Below are positions 44,791 to 53,225 of a DNA stretch of 64,000 nt, one piece after another. How positions within the stretch are numbered: the stretch's first letter is position 1; each line of letters opens with the position of its first letter. A program made the translations under genes and the position numbers. Under the pieces are notes generated by a model. That model was given only the letters and a program-made list of their open reading frames with translations. It was not told the origin of the DNA and made no database searches. Source of the stretch: an uncultured Parabacteroides sp. (GTDB lineage Bacteria; Bacteroidota; Bacteroidia; Bacteroidales; Tannerellaceae); assembly GCF_947855115.1 (NCBI RefSeq), contig NZ_CANTZW010000007.1, positions 62,001 to 126,000 of the forward strand, given 5' to 3'.

Positions 44791-45213
44791 TCAGTTGAGA
44801 AGCTTCGTTATGTCTTCCGCCAATCGCTTCTTGAAGGCATCCGTGTTGGTCCGGGCGTTTTCGATGGCGAATTTAGAGAGGTTGTTTACGACCTCTTTCC
44901 CGTCCGGTGTATGTTTGACAAGTACGAGGGATGTCCAGGCGATCTCATATTTCCGGGCGATCTCCTTGTTCTCCGGTTTGGAGAAATCAATTACCTTGTA
45001 CACTACCTTTTTCCCTTTTCCCGGTTCCTTGAACAGGTTCTCTACTACATCCTGGGAGTTCTTTTTGATGGCTTGGCAAGTCTGGCATTGTTTTACGCCG
45101 TGGAAAACGATAACCTCTACCTGCACCTCGTTCGCATTCTCGTTCGCCCGTATCCCGTTGTTTACGAAGATCATGGCCAGCATGATCAGTGATAATACTC
45201 TTAATGTTTTCAT
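44791..45213 (-). CDS. ArsF-like thioredoxin-fold protein (CQTC)
   Basis: 140 residues with an N-terminal signal peptide (LSLIMLAMIFVNNGIRA). The mature part is a thioredoxin-like fold: EVIVFHGVKQCQTCQAIKK (CxxC, about 43-46) and KVIDFSKPENKEIARKYEIAW. It fits the family named nitrophenyl compound nitroreductase subunit ArsF. It probably passes electrons in the periplasm together with the CcdA-like partner encoded 17 bases downstream. The family name comes from work on nitroaromatic arsenicals; a general thiol role is equally possible. Confidence 0.75.
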   Translation of the reverse strand: MKTLRVLSLIMLAMIFVNNGIRANENANEVQVEVIVFHGVKQCQTCQAIKKNSQDVVENLFKEPGKGKKVVYKVIDFSKPENKEIARKYEIAWTSLVLVKHTPDGKEVVNNLSKFAIENARTNTDAFKKRLAEDITKLLN

Positions 45214-45224
45214 TTCTATAAGTT

Positions 45225-45473
45225 TTAATCGGTTTGTTTAGCTGATTCCAATAGATTCTTGACATGTTGGACAGAAAGGTCTGATCCTGAAGAGACTACC
45301 TTCTCGTCGATAATCAACGCGGGCATCTGCAATACCTCGTATTTAAGCGCTTGCGTGATATCATGGATGAACTCTACCTCCAGGTCCCATCCTAATTGGT
45401 TTACCGCCTCTTCCACGTTTGCGTATAGCTGGCTACAACATGAGCATCCTGCTCCTAATACTTTAATTTCCAT
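45225..45473 (-). CDS. Small thioredoxin-family protein (ArsE-like)
   Basis: 82 residues, no signal peptide, so it is cytoplasmic. MEIKVLGAGCSCCSQLYANVE carries a CSCC active site (Cys10, 12 and 13), then MPALIIDEKVVSSG with the cis-proline. It matches the redox-active disulfide protein 2 / Thioredoxin_3 family (ArsE position). It likely supplies electrons from the cytoplasm to the ArsG/CcdA-like membrane protein, which would hand them to the ArsF-like protein outside. It sits 44 bases after the DUF6850 gene. Confidence 0.8.
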   Translation of the reverse strand: MEIKVLGAGCSCCSQLYANVEEAVNQLGWDLEVEFIHDITQALKYEVLQMPALIIDEKVVSSGSDLSVQHVKNLLESAKQTD

Positions 45474-45517
45474 ACTGTTTTTCTGTTATAATGATTTCAC
45501 ATGTTAAATAACTCGGT

Positions 45518-47248
45518 TTAAAACTCGGCGAACACCGCCAGCTTTGTCCAATTGGCGTTGTGTATATCCGGGTCTAGGCTGATCGCGTACCGGCTACTGC
45601 CGAGCCCGGAATGTTCGAAACGGTCTCGGTCATACCGGATGTCCGGCAAGCGGTTTCCTCTGACGCAAAGCATCTGCGCCTGCAAGCCGAGCCTCGCGAA
45701 GGGGAAATCTCTGGATACGGTAAGCTCGGCTGTCCAGATATCTGCGTTATTGCCGTAATAGGCGTAAGTGGAAAACGCATGCTGGAATTCCGTGTGTTTT
45801 TCCATTTCCAGCCCCACACGGTAAACATTGTCGAGCGAATGGCGATGCCCCCAGCAGATCCGCAGGTTGAGATCGAGGCCTTTCCCGCCATAGTCGAGCC
45901 CGATACCGGCCGAAGGCGTGATCAGCGCGTTCCTGATCTCGTAGCCTTTGTCCTTGTAGGTCTCGTTGCGCCTAAAGTAATCGATGGCGCCGGATAAGGA
46001 GAACGTGTAACGCTCGTTCAGGAAGTAAGAGACTTTCAGGCTCGATTTCCCTTTAAACTTGTTTAATCTGTAGCGGTCTTGGTGGCCGATCTCTTTGTAG
46101 TCGTACACGTCTACATCATCTACGACCGAGGATACGTATCGCTCGAACAAGAACTCTCGCCCGTTCTTCAGGCTTGCGTCTACACCGGCCAGGAGGTTGA
46201 TCCCCCATGTCGCGTTATTCCAAAGCAAGCCGTAATTGAGGTTGAGAAGATGTGTCGAGGCCCTGTACAGATTGAGCTTGTAAGTATACTCCTCTGTGTT
46301 CATCCGGTCGTAGTTATATTTGGCTCGGACGTTCATGCGCAATCGTTTTTCTGGGTTGGAATTGAAGGCGAGCGTAACGCCGAGATTATTGATATGATTT
46401 TGCTGTTTCGTCGAGTTGAACACCGGGCTGTGTATATAGTCGTACATGCCGAAACCATATTCCACGAAGAAACCGGTGAACTGCCCGCTACGGAAATGCT
46501 TCACGTCCATGTGCTGGCGATGGAGCGTATATTCGAGGCCCAAGGAGAATAAATGCTTGTCGTAGGTGTATGCCGCGCCGGTCTTCAAGGTAAGCCACGT
46601 AGTGATATTCTCTATGCGGGGATCATTCTGTTTGAAGGCGAAATCGCCGATATACTCGCCCGAAACCCCTAGATCGGTTTGCCCGATCCGGGTGGAGTAG
46701 GCGCACAGGATGTTGTATTTCTCGTAATGCGTGTTCCCGCCGGTGGAATCTGCCACGATATAAGGCCAGTACAGGTCGGGATATCGTTGTGTGTTCCACC
46801 CGATATGCTTATGTTCTCCCATCGTGAAGCCCACCTTCCCCAGAAAGGTCGAGTTTGCCGAGCGGGTATAGCCATTCGCGCGGACCGACAAATCCCGGAA
46901 ATTATTCCCCTCGACCGGCAGGTAATCGCCCTCATGCTCGCCAAGGCCTCCTTCCGCGGTCACGAACAAGTTCCGTGCCCGGGCCGCTTGCCTCATCGGG
47001 TTATCCGTGAAAAAATAACGCCGGTCTTCTATCATCCCGTGTATTAACGCCGGATTGTCAAGGAAATAGCCTCGTGCCTCAATTTCCGGACGGATGATGT
47101 ATTCCTTGAACTCCGATTGCGTGGGCGAGTTGGATAGCTCGTACAGGTAACCATTCTGGCCAATCGCCTCCAGGCTGAAGAAAAACACGGAAAGTACCGC
47201 TAATATGCCTTTCCTTATTTCCTTTGTATCGAATCTTTTCGTTTTCAT
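45518..47248 (-). CDS. DUF6850-type outer-membrane beta-barrel protein
   Basis: 576 residues with a signal peptide ending EAIGQ-N. After an N-terminal region (GYLYELSNSPTQSEFKEYII) the protein is a long run of amphipathic beta strands and ends NWTKLAVFAEF, with the terminal Phe typical of barrels inserted by BAM. I assign it to DUF6850, a barrel family found with TonB receptors and DUF4876 lipoproteins. It starts 12 bases after the TonB receptor stop. Its function is unknown; it may form a second pore for the same substrate. Confidence 0.8.
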   Translation of the reverse strand: MKTKRFDTKEIRKGILAVLSVFFFSLEAIGQNGYLYELSNSPTQSEFKEYIIRPEIEARGYFLDNPALIHGMIEDRRYFFTDNPMRQAARARNLFVTAEGGLGEHEGDYLPVEGNNFRDLSVRANGYTRSANSTFLGKVGFTMGEHKHIGWNTQRYPDLYWPYIVADSTGGNTHYEKYNILCAYSTRIGQTDLGVSGEYIGDFAFKQNDPRIENITTWLTLKTGAAYTYDKHLFSLGLEYTLHRQHMDVKHFRSGQFTGFFVEYGFGMYDYIHSPVFNSTKQQNHINNLGVTLAFNSNPEKRLRMNVRAKYNYDRMNTEEYTYKLNLYRASTHLLNLNYGLLWNNATWGINLLAGVDASLKNGREFLFERYVSSVVDDVDVYDYKEIGHQDRYRLNKFKGKSSLKVSYFLNERYTFSLSGAIDYFRRNETYKDKGYEIRNALITPSAGIGLDYGGKGLDLNLRICWGHRHSLDNVYRVGLEMEKHTEFQHAFSTYAYYGNNADIWTAELTVSRDFPFARLGLQAQMLCVRGNRLPDIRYDRDRFEHSGLGSSRYAISLDPDIHNANWTKLAVFAEF

Positions 47249-47260
47249 GTATTTACCTTC

Positions 47261-50008
47261 TTAAAAGCTGAATGTCATCTCGGCTCCGAAAAGCGATTTC
47301 TTCCAGTTTCTTACATTCTGTTGATATCTGTTCTTGTAACCCGGGTTGATGTCAAGGATATTGTTCACGAAGAAAGAGGCCTTTATCATGCTGTTGAACT
47401 CTTTCGTGACCTTGAAGTTCACGGTCAGCGAGATCGGCTCTTTCTCGTAATAAGGTTCCTTGTACAGGTGGTAATGCCGCCAGGTCAGGTCTCCCCCCTT
47501 GATCGCTTCCGTGATGGAGGCATCGACCGGGTGGATGATCCCGTCGTGGCCGAAGTAAGAAGACGGATACTCGTCGCCGTTGATCCGTTTATTGTCGTTC
47601 AGCCAGATAATCTGGAAGAAAGTCGTGAAGATCATCTTGTACCGCGGGATATTCGTGTTGAGCCATATGTTCGAGTTCAAGATACGGCGGCGGGTTATAT
47701 CGTCTTTGGCGTAGATACCCACGTAAGGCATCGGCTTGTTGTCGTCTTTGAACTCCGGATGATACTCGACCGGGATGTCGGAGGCGTATCTTGTCTCGTA
47801 ATAAGCGCCGTTCACCTCGATATGGGTGGAGATTGGTTCTATCTTCGGGAATTTAAGGCGGTATTCGATACCTTTTTTGTCTACTTTCATGCAGTTGCGC
47901 ACGATCGACATGTTTACGAACGTATTATACGTCTCCTCCACGTAATCCGTCTTCTCCGGTCGCTTGCCGATGATCGCGTTTCCATTGACCGGTTCCATGT
48001 ATCTTTTGTACGATACCGGGTCGTATTGCGGCGAACTCAGGAACCCCTGTCTCGAGTATTCCTTGAAAAATACGAGCGACAGCAGGTAACCTTCGTATTC
48101 TACGTCCCATCCGGCCTCGAGTTTGGTGTTCCGGTTGGGGCGTAAGCCGTAATTGGTCACATCGTATATGCGTGTATTCGTGATCATGTGGTTATTCGGG
48201 TCTTCATGTTTGATATAGGCGCTCAGCACGATCAGGTCTTTATATACCTTGTCCGGGTAGATATAATCCAGTGTCGGCATCTTGTTCTCCTGTCCGAAAC
48301 CGAACCGTAGCATGTTTCTCAGAGACTTGCCGTTTTTGAGCGGCAGGTTGAACGAGAATGCCGTGTTGACGCGAGGCTCGAGGAAGACTTTCCTTAGCTC
48401 GGTGTACCTTTCGCTCAGGTTGAACATTTTCGTCGCCCGTACGCCGGCGTTGAGACTGAGGTCGAAATACCGGTTCGAGTGGGTCAGTTGCTCTTCCAGG
48501 TAGGCGGCCCCGGTCGAGAGCGCCGGGATGCTGTTGTTGGGAGTGGGCCGCACGTATTCGCTGTTCTCCGGATAAGGAGGGCGAGACATGTCTACGATCG
48601 CCCCTTCGCCATAATTCTTGGTATATTTCCATTCTGCCCCATAGATGAGCTTATGCCTGAAAGAACCTGTTTCGAGAAGCGATTCCGCGTTCAGTTGGTT
48701 GAGCAAGGCCAGCGGCTTGTTCTCGATCTGGAACGGGCTGTAATAGCGGGAGGGTAGGAATATCCCTTCATTCTCGCCTTCGACGGTAGCGATGGGCGAG
48801 GGCAACGGGATTTCCAGTTGGACCAGGCGGTTACGGTCTATCAGGTCGTATGTGTAATCCGCGGACGAGATTAGCTCGAGGTTGTCGACAAAGCGGTTTA
48901 CCTCCGACAACTTCATTTTCAGGGCCGCCCCGGTACGCGAGTATTTATTCCTGAACGACTCGTTGTATTCTTTGACCAGTTCGTCTTCCTTGGCCTGGTT
49001 GAGCGTATAAGTCTCGCTCAGCTTGAGAAAGAGGAACAAGGGGCGTCCGGCCAGCTTGAGAGAGTTATTGTAGGTAACCTGCCCTGTCAGCCGGCTATAC
49101 TTGCTCATGGGATCTCGGCGATCATCGTGGATAGAGGTATAATCTACCCCGGCGTGAATAAAGCCGAGCGTAGGAGCCAGGCGGAAACCTTTCCCTAAAT
49201 AGGCCAGTTTGTTCAGCGGGTCCGTTTTCACCCGGAGCTGGAGGGGCGTTTGCCCGATCTTGGAGGTTGTCTGGATCACGCCGGAGGAAAGATTGCCCAG
49301 CTTGGCGGATGAGACTCCTTTTATGATTTCTATTTTCTGGATATGGTCGGTAGAGATCGTCTTTAGGTCGATTCCTTTGTTCAGCCCTATGCGGTCGCTG
49401 TATTCGTCCGCTGAGCTCATCCCCGCGATTTGCGAGCGAAACCCGTCATTGTCTTGCGCTATGCCGTCCATGACGATCGCCATGCCTAGGGAAGTATTGT
49501 CGTCGGCCCCGGATTGGCGCAAGGAGATACGGTTGAAGCCGGTAGCGCTGGATTCTTGGTACAGCCCTCCCGGGATAAGCGTGAGCACGTCGGCTACGGA
49601 GGTCGGCTGGATATGTTCCAGCGCCTGTTGGCTTACGACAGCCGAGGTTCCCTTCGAGGATTTGTATTCTGCCATGACGACCACCTCTTCCAGCGCGTAG
49701 CTCTGCCTCTCCAGTGTGATATCTATTCTTCCACCCTCTCCGGCTGTTACCGAAACCTGTTTTTCTACGTGGTTCAGGCAGGATACGGTTATGGTATATG
49801 TCTCCCCTTGGTTCGCGGGGAATTTAAAGCCTCCGTCAATATCGGAAAGCATGCTGATATTTAGCTCCTTTACGATGACGGTGGCGAAGCCAAGCGGCTC
49901 GTTGTCCGGGTCTCTGACGATACCTTCCACGAATGTTTTCCCCGCCAGGGCAGACAGCTCTGGCAGGAAAAACAAGAGCGGAAGAAATATAACGAAAACT
50001 CGTCTCAT
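47261..50008 (-). CDS. TonB-dependent outer-membrane receptor
   Basis: 915 residues. The signal peptide is followed by a carboxypeptidase-regulatory-like domain (about 25-112: FVEGIVRDPDNEPLGFATVIV). The TonB-box region is SYALEEVVVMAEYK. The plug domain spans about 120-250 (QALEHIQPTSVADVLTLIPG, IEIIKGVSSAKLGNLSSGVI). The barrel ends KSLFGAEMTFSF. No SusD partner is present, so this is not a standard glycan-utilisation system. The adjacent surface lipoprotein DUF4876 may replace SusD. The cargo is unknown; metal chelates, haem-like or thiol compounds would suit the downstream redox genes. Confidence 0.92.
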   Translation of the reverse strand: MRRVFVIFLPLLFFLPELSALAGKTFVEGIVRDPDNEPLGFATVIVKELNISMLSDIDGGFKFPANQGETYTITVSCLNHVEKQVSVTAGEGGRIDITLERQSYALEEVVVMAEYKSSKGTSAVVSQQALEHIQPTSVADVLTLIPGGLYQESSATGFNRISLRQSGADDNTSLGMAIVMDGIAQDNDGFRSQIAGMSSADEYSDRIGLNKGIDLKTISTDHIQKIEIIKGVSSAKLGNLSSGVIQTTSKIGQTPLQLRVKTDPLNKLAYLGKGFRLAPTLGFIHAGVDYTSIHDDRRDPMSKYSRLTGQVTYNNSLKLAGRPLFLFLKLSETYTLNQAKEDELVKEYNESFRNKYSRTGAALKMKLSEVNRFVDNLELISSADYTYDLIDRNRLVQLEIPLPSPIATVEGENEGIFLPSRYYSPFQIENKPLALLNQLNAESLLETGSFRHKLIYGAEWKYTKNYGEGAIVDMSRPPYPENSEYVRPTPNNSIPALSTGAAYLEEQLTHSNRYFDLSLNAGVRATKMFNLSERYTELRKVFLEPRVNTAFSFNLPLKNGKSLRNMLRFGFGQENKMPTLDYIYPDKVYKDLIVLSAYIKHEDPNNHMITNTRIYDVTNYGLRPNRNTKLEAGWDVEYEGYLLSLVFFKEYSRQGFLSSPQYDPVSYKRYMEPVNGNAIIGKRPEKTDYVEETYNTFVNMSIVRNCMKVDKKGIEYRLKFPKIEPISTHIEVNGAYYETRYASDIPVEYHPEFKDDNKPMPYVGIYAKDDITRRRILNSNIWLNTNIPRYKMIFTTFFQIIWLNDNKRINGDEYPSSYFGHDGIIHPVDASITEAIKGGDLTWRHYHLYKEPYYEKEPISLTVNFKVTKEFNSMIKASFFVNNILDINPGYKNRYQQNVRNWKKSLFGAEMTFSF

Positions 50009-50021
50009 TCCTTCGAAAGGT

Positions 50022-51293
50022 TTATTGTTTATTTCTCCAGCCTTTAGGGAAGCCTTCGAAGTTACCGCGATGTTCCACTTTCACGTCTGTCGAGGAGTCG
50101 TTCGTGTCTATCAGCTTGCCATCTGCCCCGCTAAGCCTGTACAGGTAGGAATTGATGTGGCAGGATGGGCCGAGAGTCGCTTCGATCATGCCCTTGTCTA
50201 CAGTTTCCGGCAGTGATTTCGACACGAAGTTACCCCAGTAAGGAGTCGTGGAGGATTTTGTCTCGATACCGTCGATGATTAGCTTGGTCGGGACTTTGTA
50301 GCCGTGGTATTCGGCGATCTCCGCGTCTACCTTGGCTTTTTCTTTGTAAGAGATCTCGTTCTCCTGCTTGAACTGGTCCCAATCGATGCCGCTACCGTCG
50401 AAGATGAATACCGGACGGATTCCGTACGGGTGCATCCATCCCGTCACGCCATTGGGCAGGTTGTTCGATATCTTGATCAGGTTGGGTACCTCCGGGTTGT
50501 CTGTCACCTTGCCATCCATGCGGGCATCCTCGTCCGCCAGCTCGAAGTCGGCCCCGGATAAGTCCGCCGGTATACCGGTATCTTTTTCCGGGTTCTTCTC
50601 ATACAGCTCCGCGTGGTTGAGGGCAGAGGAGGCGATCACGTATACCTCGCCCGGTTTCAACCCGTATGTCTTCCCGTCGCCGGGTATCTGGTACATGTTG
50701 GCTACCGCCACGTAGTCGGGCAATAGCTCGGTCAGTGTCTCGCAAGGCAGGGAGTTCATGCGGGATGATTGGGCGATTACCAGCCCGTCGACAAAGATCT
50801 CTTTGTCCGAGTTGTTGGCGATCACGACGTATTGGTCCGGATGTTGCATCTTGCCTGCGTATGTGCCGCCGTTGTAGAATATCTCTTTCAAGACGATCCC
50901 GTCCATCGTGCCGCTATACTGCTTTACGATATGCCGTACCTCGACGTTTACGGTCTTGTCTTCGCTGTATTGTACGATACCGGTTGTACCCGAGAAATCT
51001 TTACCGTCGGCGCTACCGCTGATCTCGATGCCATAACTGCCTTTATCTAATGAGAACTCGGCGGTTCCGGCTTGCGATAATTTGCCGGTTTGCTTGGAAC
51101 CGTCTCTTTCGGAGGAGATCGTAACCTCGAACGTGGAATAATCGGCCACTTTATCATCTTCAGCCGGAGCTGTCGCCTGGACCGTCAGTTTTATTTTCTC
51201 ATCGGCCGGGATGTCCGGGTCATCTCCGCAGGCCGTGAAAAGTATGGCAAGAATCGCGAGCAATGAAAATTTTGAATACGTAATAAATCTCAT
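50022..51293 (-). CDS. DUF4876 lipoprotein
   Basis: 423 residues with lipobox FTAC (Cys22). The N-terminal Ig-like domain (about 32-128) is followed by a region resembling a lamin-tail domain: IVLKEIFYNGGTYAGKMQHP and YVVIANNSDKEIFVDGLVIA (about 132-175). The C-terminal half has VPTKLIIDGIETKSSTTPYWGN. DUF4876 proteins are usually encoded beside a TonB receptor. This one is the first gene of a seven-gene run, 13 bases before the receptor gene, and is the likely surface substrate-binding lipoprotein. Confidence 0.8.
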   Translation of the reverse strand: MRFITYSKFSLLAILAILFTACGDDPDIPADEKIKLTVQATAPAEDDKVADYSTFEVTISSERDGSKQTGKLSQAGTAEFSLDKGSYGIEISGSADGKDFSGTTGIVQYSEDKTVNVEVRHIVKQYSGTMDGIVLKEIFYNGGTYAGKMQHPDQYVVIANNSDKEIFVDGLVIAQSSRMNSLPCETLTELLPDYVAVANMYQIPGDGKTYGLKPGEVYVIASSALNHAELYEKNPEKDTGIPADLSGADFELADEDARMDGKVTDNPEVPNLIKISNNLPNGVTGWMHPYGIRPVFIFDGSGIDWDQFKQENEISYKEKAKVDAEIAEYHGYKVPTKLIIDGIETKSSTTPYWGNFVSKSLPETVDKGMIEATLGPSCHINSYLYRLSGADGKLIDTNDSSTDVKVEHRGNFEGFPKGWRNKQ

Positions 51294-51352
51294 TTTGTTT
51301 ACTATTTATTTGATGTAATACTTCTTGAAAAAAGTAGCTACTCTTTTTCATG

Positions 51353-51364
51353 TCGCGAAAATAC
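51353..51364 (-). promoter_or_regulatory. Shared 12-mer GTATTTTCGCGA upstream of the DUF4876 operon
   Basis: On the minus strand GTATTTTCGCGA lies 60 bases before the DUF4876 start. The same 12-mer occurs at 52532-52543 on the plus strand, on the other side of the AraC gene. It could be a -7 element (TATTTTCG, one base off consensus) or a regulator site. Confidence 0.4.
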
Positions 51365-51454
51365 ATTGCCGGTATATATCCGTACTTACACAAATTAAAC
51401 GTTGAATGGTACATTTCGGAAGTGGGTCGCCGGGAAGTAGGGGAGGGATGATGG

Positions 51455-52258
51455 CTACTCCTCCAGCAAGGTGTTGAAGTGCGTTTTATACTCCTCCGGG
51501 GTATATCGGGTCTGGCGTTTGAAGAAGCGGGTGAAATACGAAGGTTCGTTGAATCCGAGTTTGTCGGCTATTTCCTTGAAAGACAATTTATCCGCTGCGA
51601 TCTCTCTCTTTATCTCCAACACCAGCCTCTCTTGCAAGAGGTCCTTGATGGTTTTCCCCAGCACTTTTTTGGAAAGGTCGTTGGCCGCTTTTTCCGATAG
51701 CGATATTTGTTGGGCGTAGAAAGAGACCTCTTTGTGTTCCGTGAAGTTACTCTCTATCAGATCCAGCAAGTCCGCGGCTTTTTTCTTGTATCCGCAGCAC
51801 GGGTTCTTGCTGAGTATGGGGCCCAGGTGGATGAACAAGGCCTTGAAATAAGCCTCCATCAAAGGGTAACGGCATCCTTCCTTATATTCGGTCAATACCA
51901 AGCTCACCAATGAACGGCAGATATCGCATTTCCGCTGGTTTATGATAGAATTGATGGCGAATGTCGAGCGAGGATAGACATCGACGGAAACGATCGAATG
52001 GAAGAACTCCTTCGAGAGAGCGATTACCGTCCCCTTTTTCCCCGTGCGGTCGATCCGGTGCAATTGCCCGGCAGAGATAAAGAAAAAGCTATCGTCCAAG
52101 ATCGGGTATTCCCCGAAATCGATCTGAATCTCGTCGGCTCCTTTCGTTTCCGAGAACCAGATCAGCTCGTAATAATCGTGCCGGTGGATATTCGCCCGGT
52201 TGTATTCCTCTGTTTCCTCTATGGCCGTTACGTTTATGAAGTTATTTCCCGTCTCCAT
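51455..52258 (-). CDS. AraC family regulator next to the TonB/redox operon
   Basis: 267 residues. The N-terminal cupin-like arm has NIHRHDYYELIWFSE (about 23-37) and a GxIxIxxG-like pattern. The C-terminal AraC helix-turn-helix domain spans about 165-265: FYAQQISLSEKAANDLSKKVLGKTIKDLL, then SFKEIADKLGFNEPSYFTRFFKRQTRYTPEEYK, a textbook second helix. It lies 161 bases upstream of, and in the same direction as, the DUF4876 operon, so it is a good candidate for its activator. The ligand is unknown. Confidence 0.9.
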   Translation of the reverse strand: METGNNFINVTAIEETEEYNRANIHRHDYYELIWFSETKGADEIQIDFGEYPILDDSFFFISAGQLHRIDRTGKKGTVIALSKEFFHSIVSVDVYPRSTFAINSIINQRKCDICRSLVSLVLTEYKEGCRYPLMEAYFKALFIHLGPILSKNPCCGYKKKAADLLDLIESNFTEHKEVSFYAQQISLSEKAANDLSKKVLGKTIKDLLQERLVLEIKREIAADKLSFKEIADKLGFNEPSYFTRFFKRQTRYTPEEYKTHFNTLLEE

Positions 52259-52567
52259 GATCCCTCTCTCCTGAAATACCCGTTAAAAAGGTAAAAGCTA
52301 TCCGTGTCTTTGAAACAGCGAAATTATAGAGGCCCCGATTATCCCGCAATACCTAAATATTGCTATTTGAGCGATAAAAATACCTAATAACAGGATACGG
52401 ATGGAGATGTCTGACGGTTGCGTTCGTATATCTCGGTACATAAACGACCGTAGTAATTTCTTGGGGTATCCATTGCTTTCCCGTGTCGGCAATATAGTTG
52501 CAACCTATAGGGTATTCTCGCGAGATAATGAGTATTTTCGCGATAATGGTTTATACAATAAAAAAGC
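52259..52567. promoter_or_regulatory. Divergent regulatory region with tandem TATT-CGCGA repeat
   Basis: 309 bases between the AraC gene and the GNAT gene hold no gene. At 52512-52549 there are two imperfect tandem copies of GTATTYTCGCGA(GA)TAATG, each with a CGCG-centred palindrome. The second copy contains TATTTTCG, usable as a -7 box 27 bases before the acetyltransferase start. The rest is AT-rich with no clear structure. Confidence 0.5.
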
Positions 52568-53062
52568 ATGAATAAAATGGACGGTCATATTATAATCCGG
52601 GAATACCGTACGGCAGATAGGGAGGCTGTGATGAACCTGATAAGATTGAATATTCCCACGTATTTTGCCGCGGAGGAAGAGCTTGACTTGGCCCGGTATC
52701 TGGATGAGGAAGTGGAGCTTTATTACGTCTTGCTTTTTGATGGGACGATCGTGGGGTGTGGAGGAATAAATTTCGCTGATAACCGGACGACGGGAAGAAT
52801 AAGCTGGGATATAGTTCACCCCGCCTATCAAGGGAAGTCGCTGGGAACAAGGCTGCTCAGATATAGGATAGAGAAACTCAAAAGCATCGATAGCATCCAA
52901 AAAATAACGGTGCGTACATCGCAATTGGTTTATAAATTCTATGAAAAGCAAGGATTTGTCTTGCTCGAGACCCAAAAAGATTATTGGGCCGCTGGCTTGG
53001 ATATGTATAAAATGGAATACCAAGCCCTTTTCGCGAGTCATATGCCGACCGACAGGGTATAG
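52568..53062 (+). CDS. GNAT family N-acetyltransferase
   Basis: 164 residues. GNAT fold: IIIREYRTADREAVMNLI (beta1-alpha1), YYVLLFDGTIVGCGGINF (beta4 region), then ISWDIVHPAYQGKSLGTRLLRYRI (about 78-101) with the acetyl-CoA-binding Q-G-K-S-L-G-T pattern, and FYEKQGFVLLETQKDYWAAGLD at the end. It transfers an acetyl group to an unknown amine. It is divergent from the AraC gene across a region with tandem repeats and stands alone. Confidence 0.88.
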   Translation: MNKMDGHIIIREYRTADREAVMNLIRLNIPTYFAAEEELDLARYLDEEVELYYVLLFDGTIVGCGGINFADNRTTGRISWDIVHPAYQGKSLGTRLLRYRIEKLKSIDSIQKITVRTSQLVYKFYEKQGFVLLETQKDYWAAGLDMYKMEYQALFASHMPTDRV

Positions 53063-53225
53063 TCGGCCTCTGCGATACATAGATGGCCGATACGGAAGCG
53101 AGTGCCTCATTCTTAGCGAATCTACACTTTTTTTTGAGGTTATTCCGTAGAATTTATGTAAGTTTGCCAATCGAAAAGAATAAGCGATCTTAAATAAAAC
53201 CAATATATAATTAAATTCTAAAGAT

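Noticed and set aside
43723..45473. Canonical arsenic resistance operon
   Set aside because: ArsE/F/G-like proteins occur, but no ArsR, ArsC, ArsA, ArsM or Acr3. The assignment to arsenic is therefore not established.
47321..48145. 274-codon plus-strand open frame
   Set aside because: It lies wholly antisense to the TonB receptor gene, whose protein is a clear family match. The frame has no recognisable domain.
45518..51293. SusC/SusD-type polysaccharide utilisation locus
   Set aside because: There is a TonB receptor but no SusD homologue and no glycoside hydrolase. DUF4876 and DUF6850 point to another type of system.
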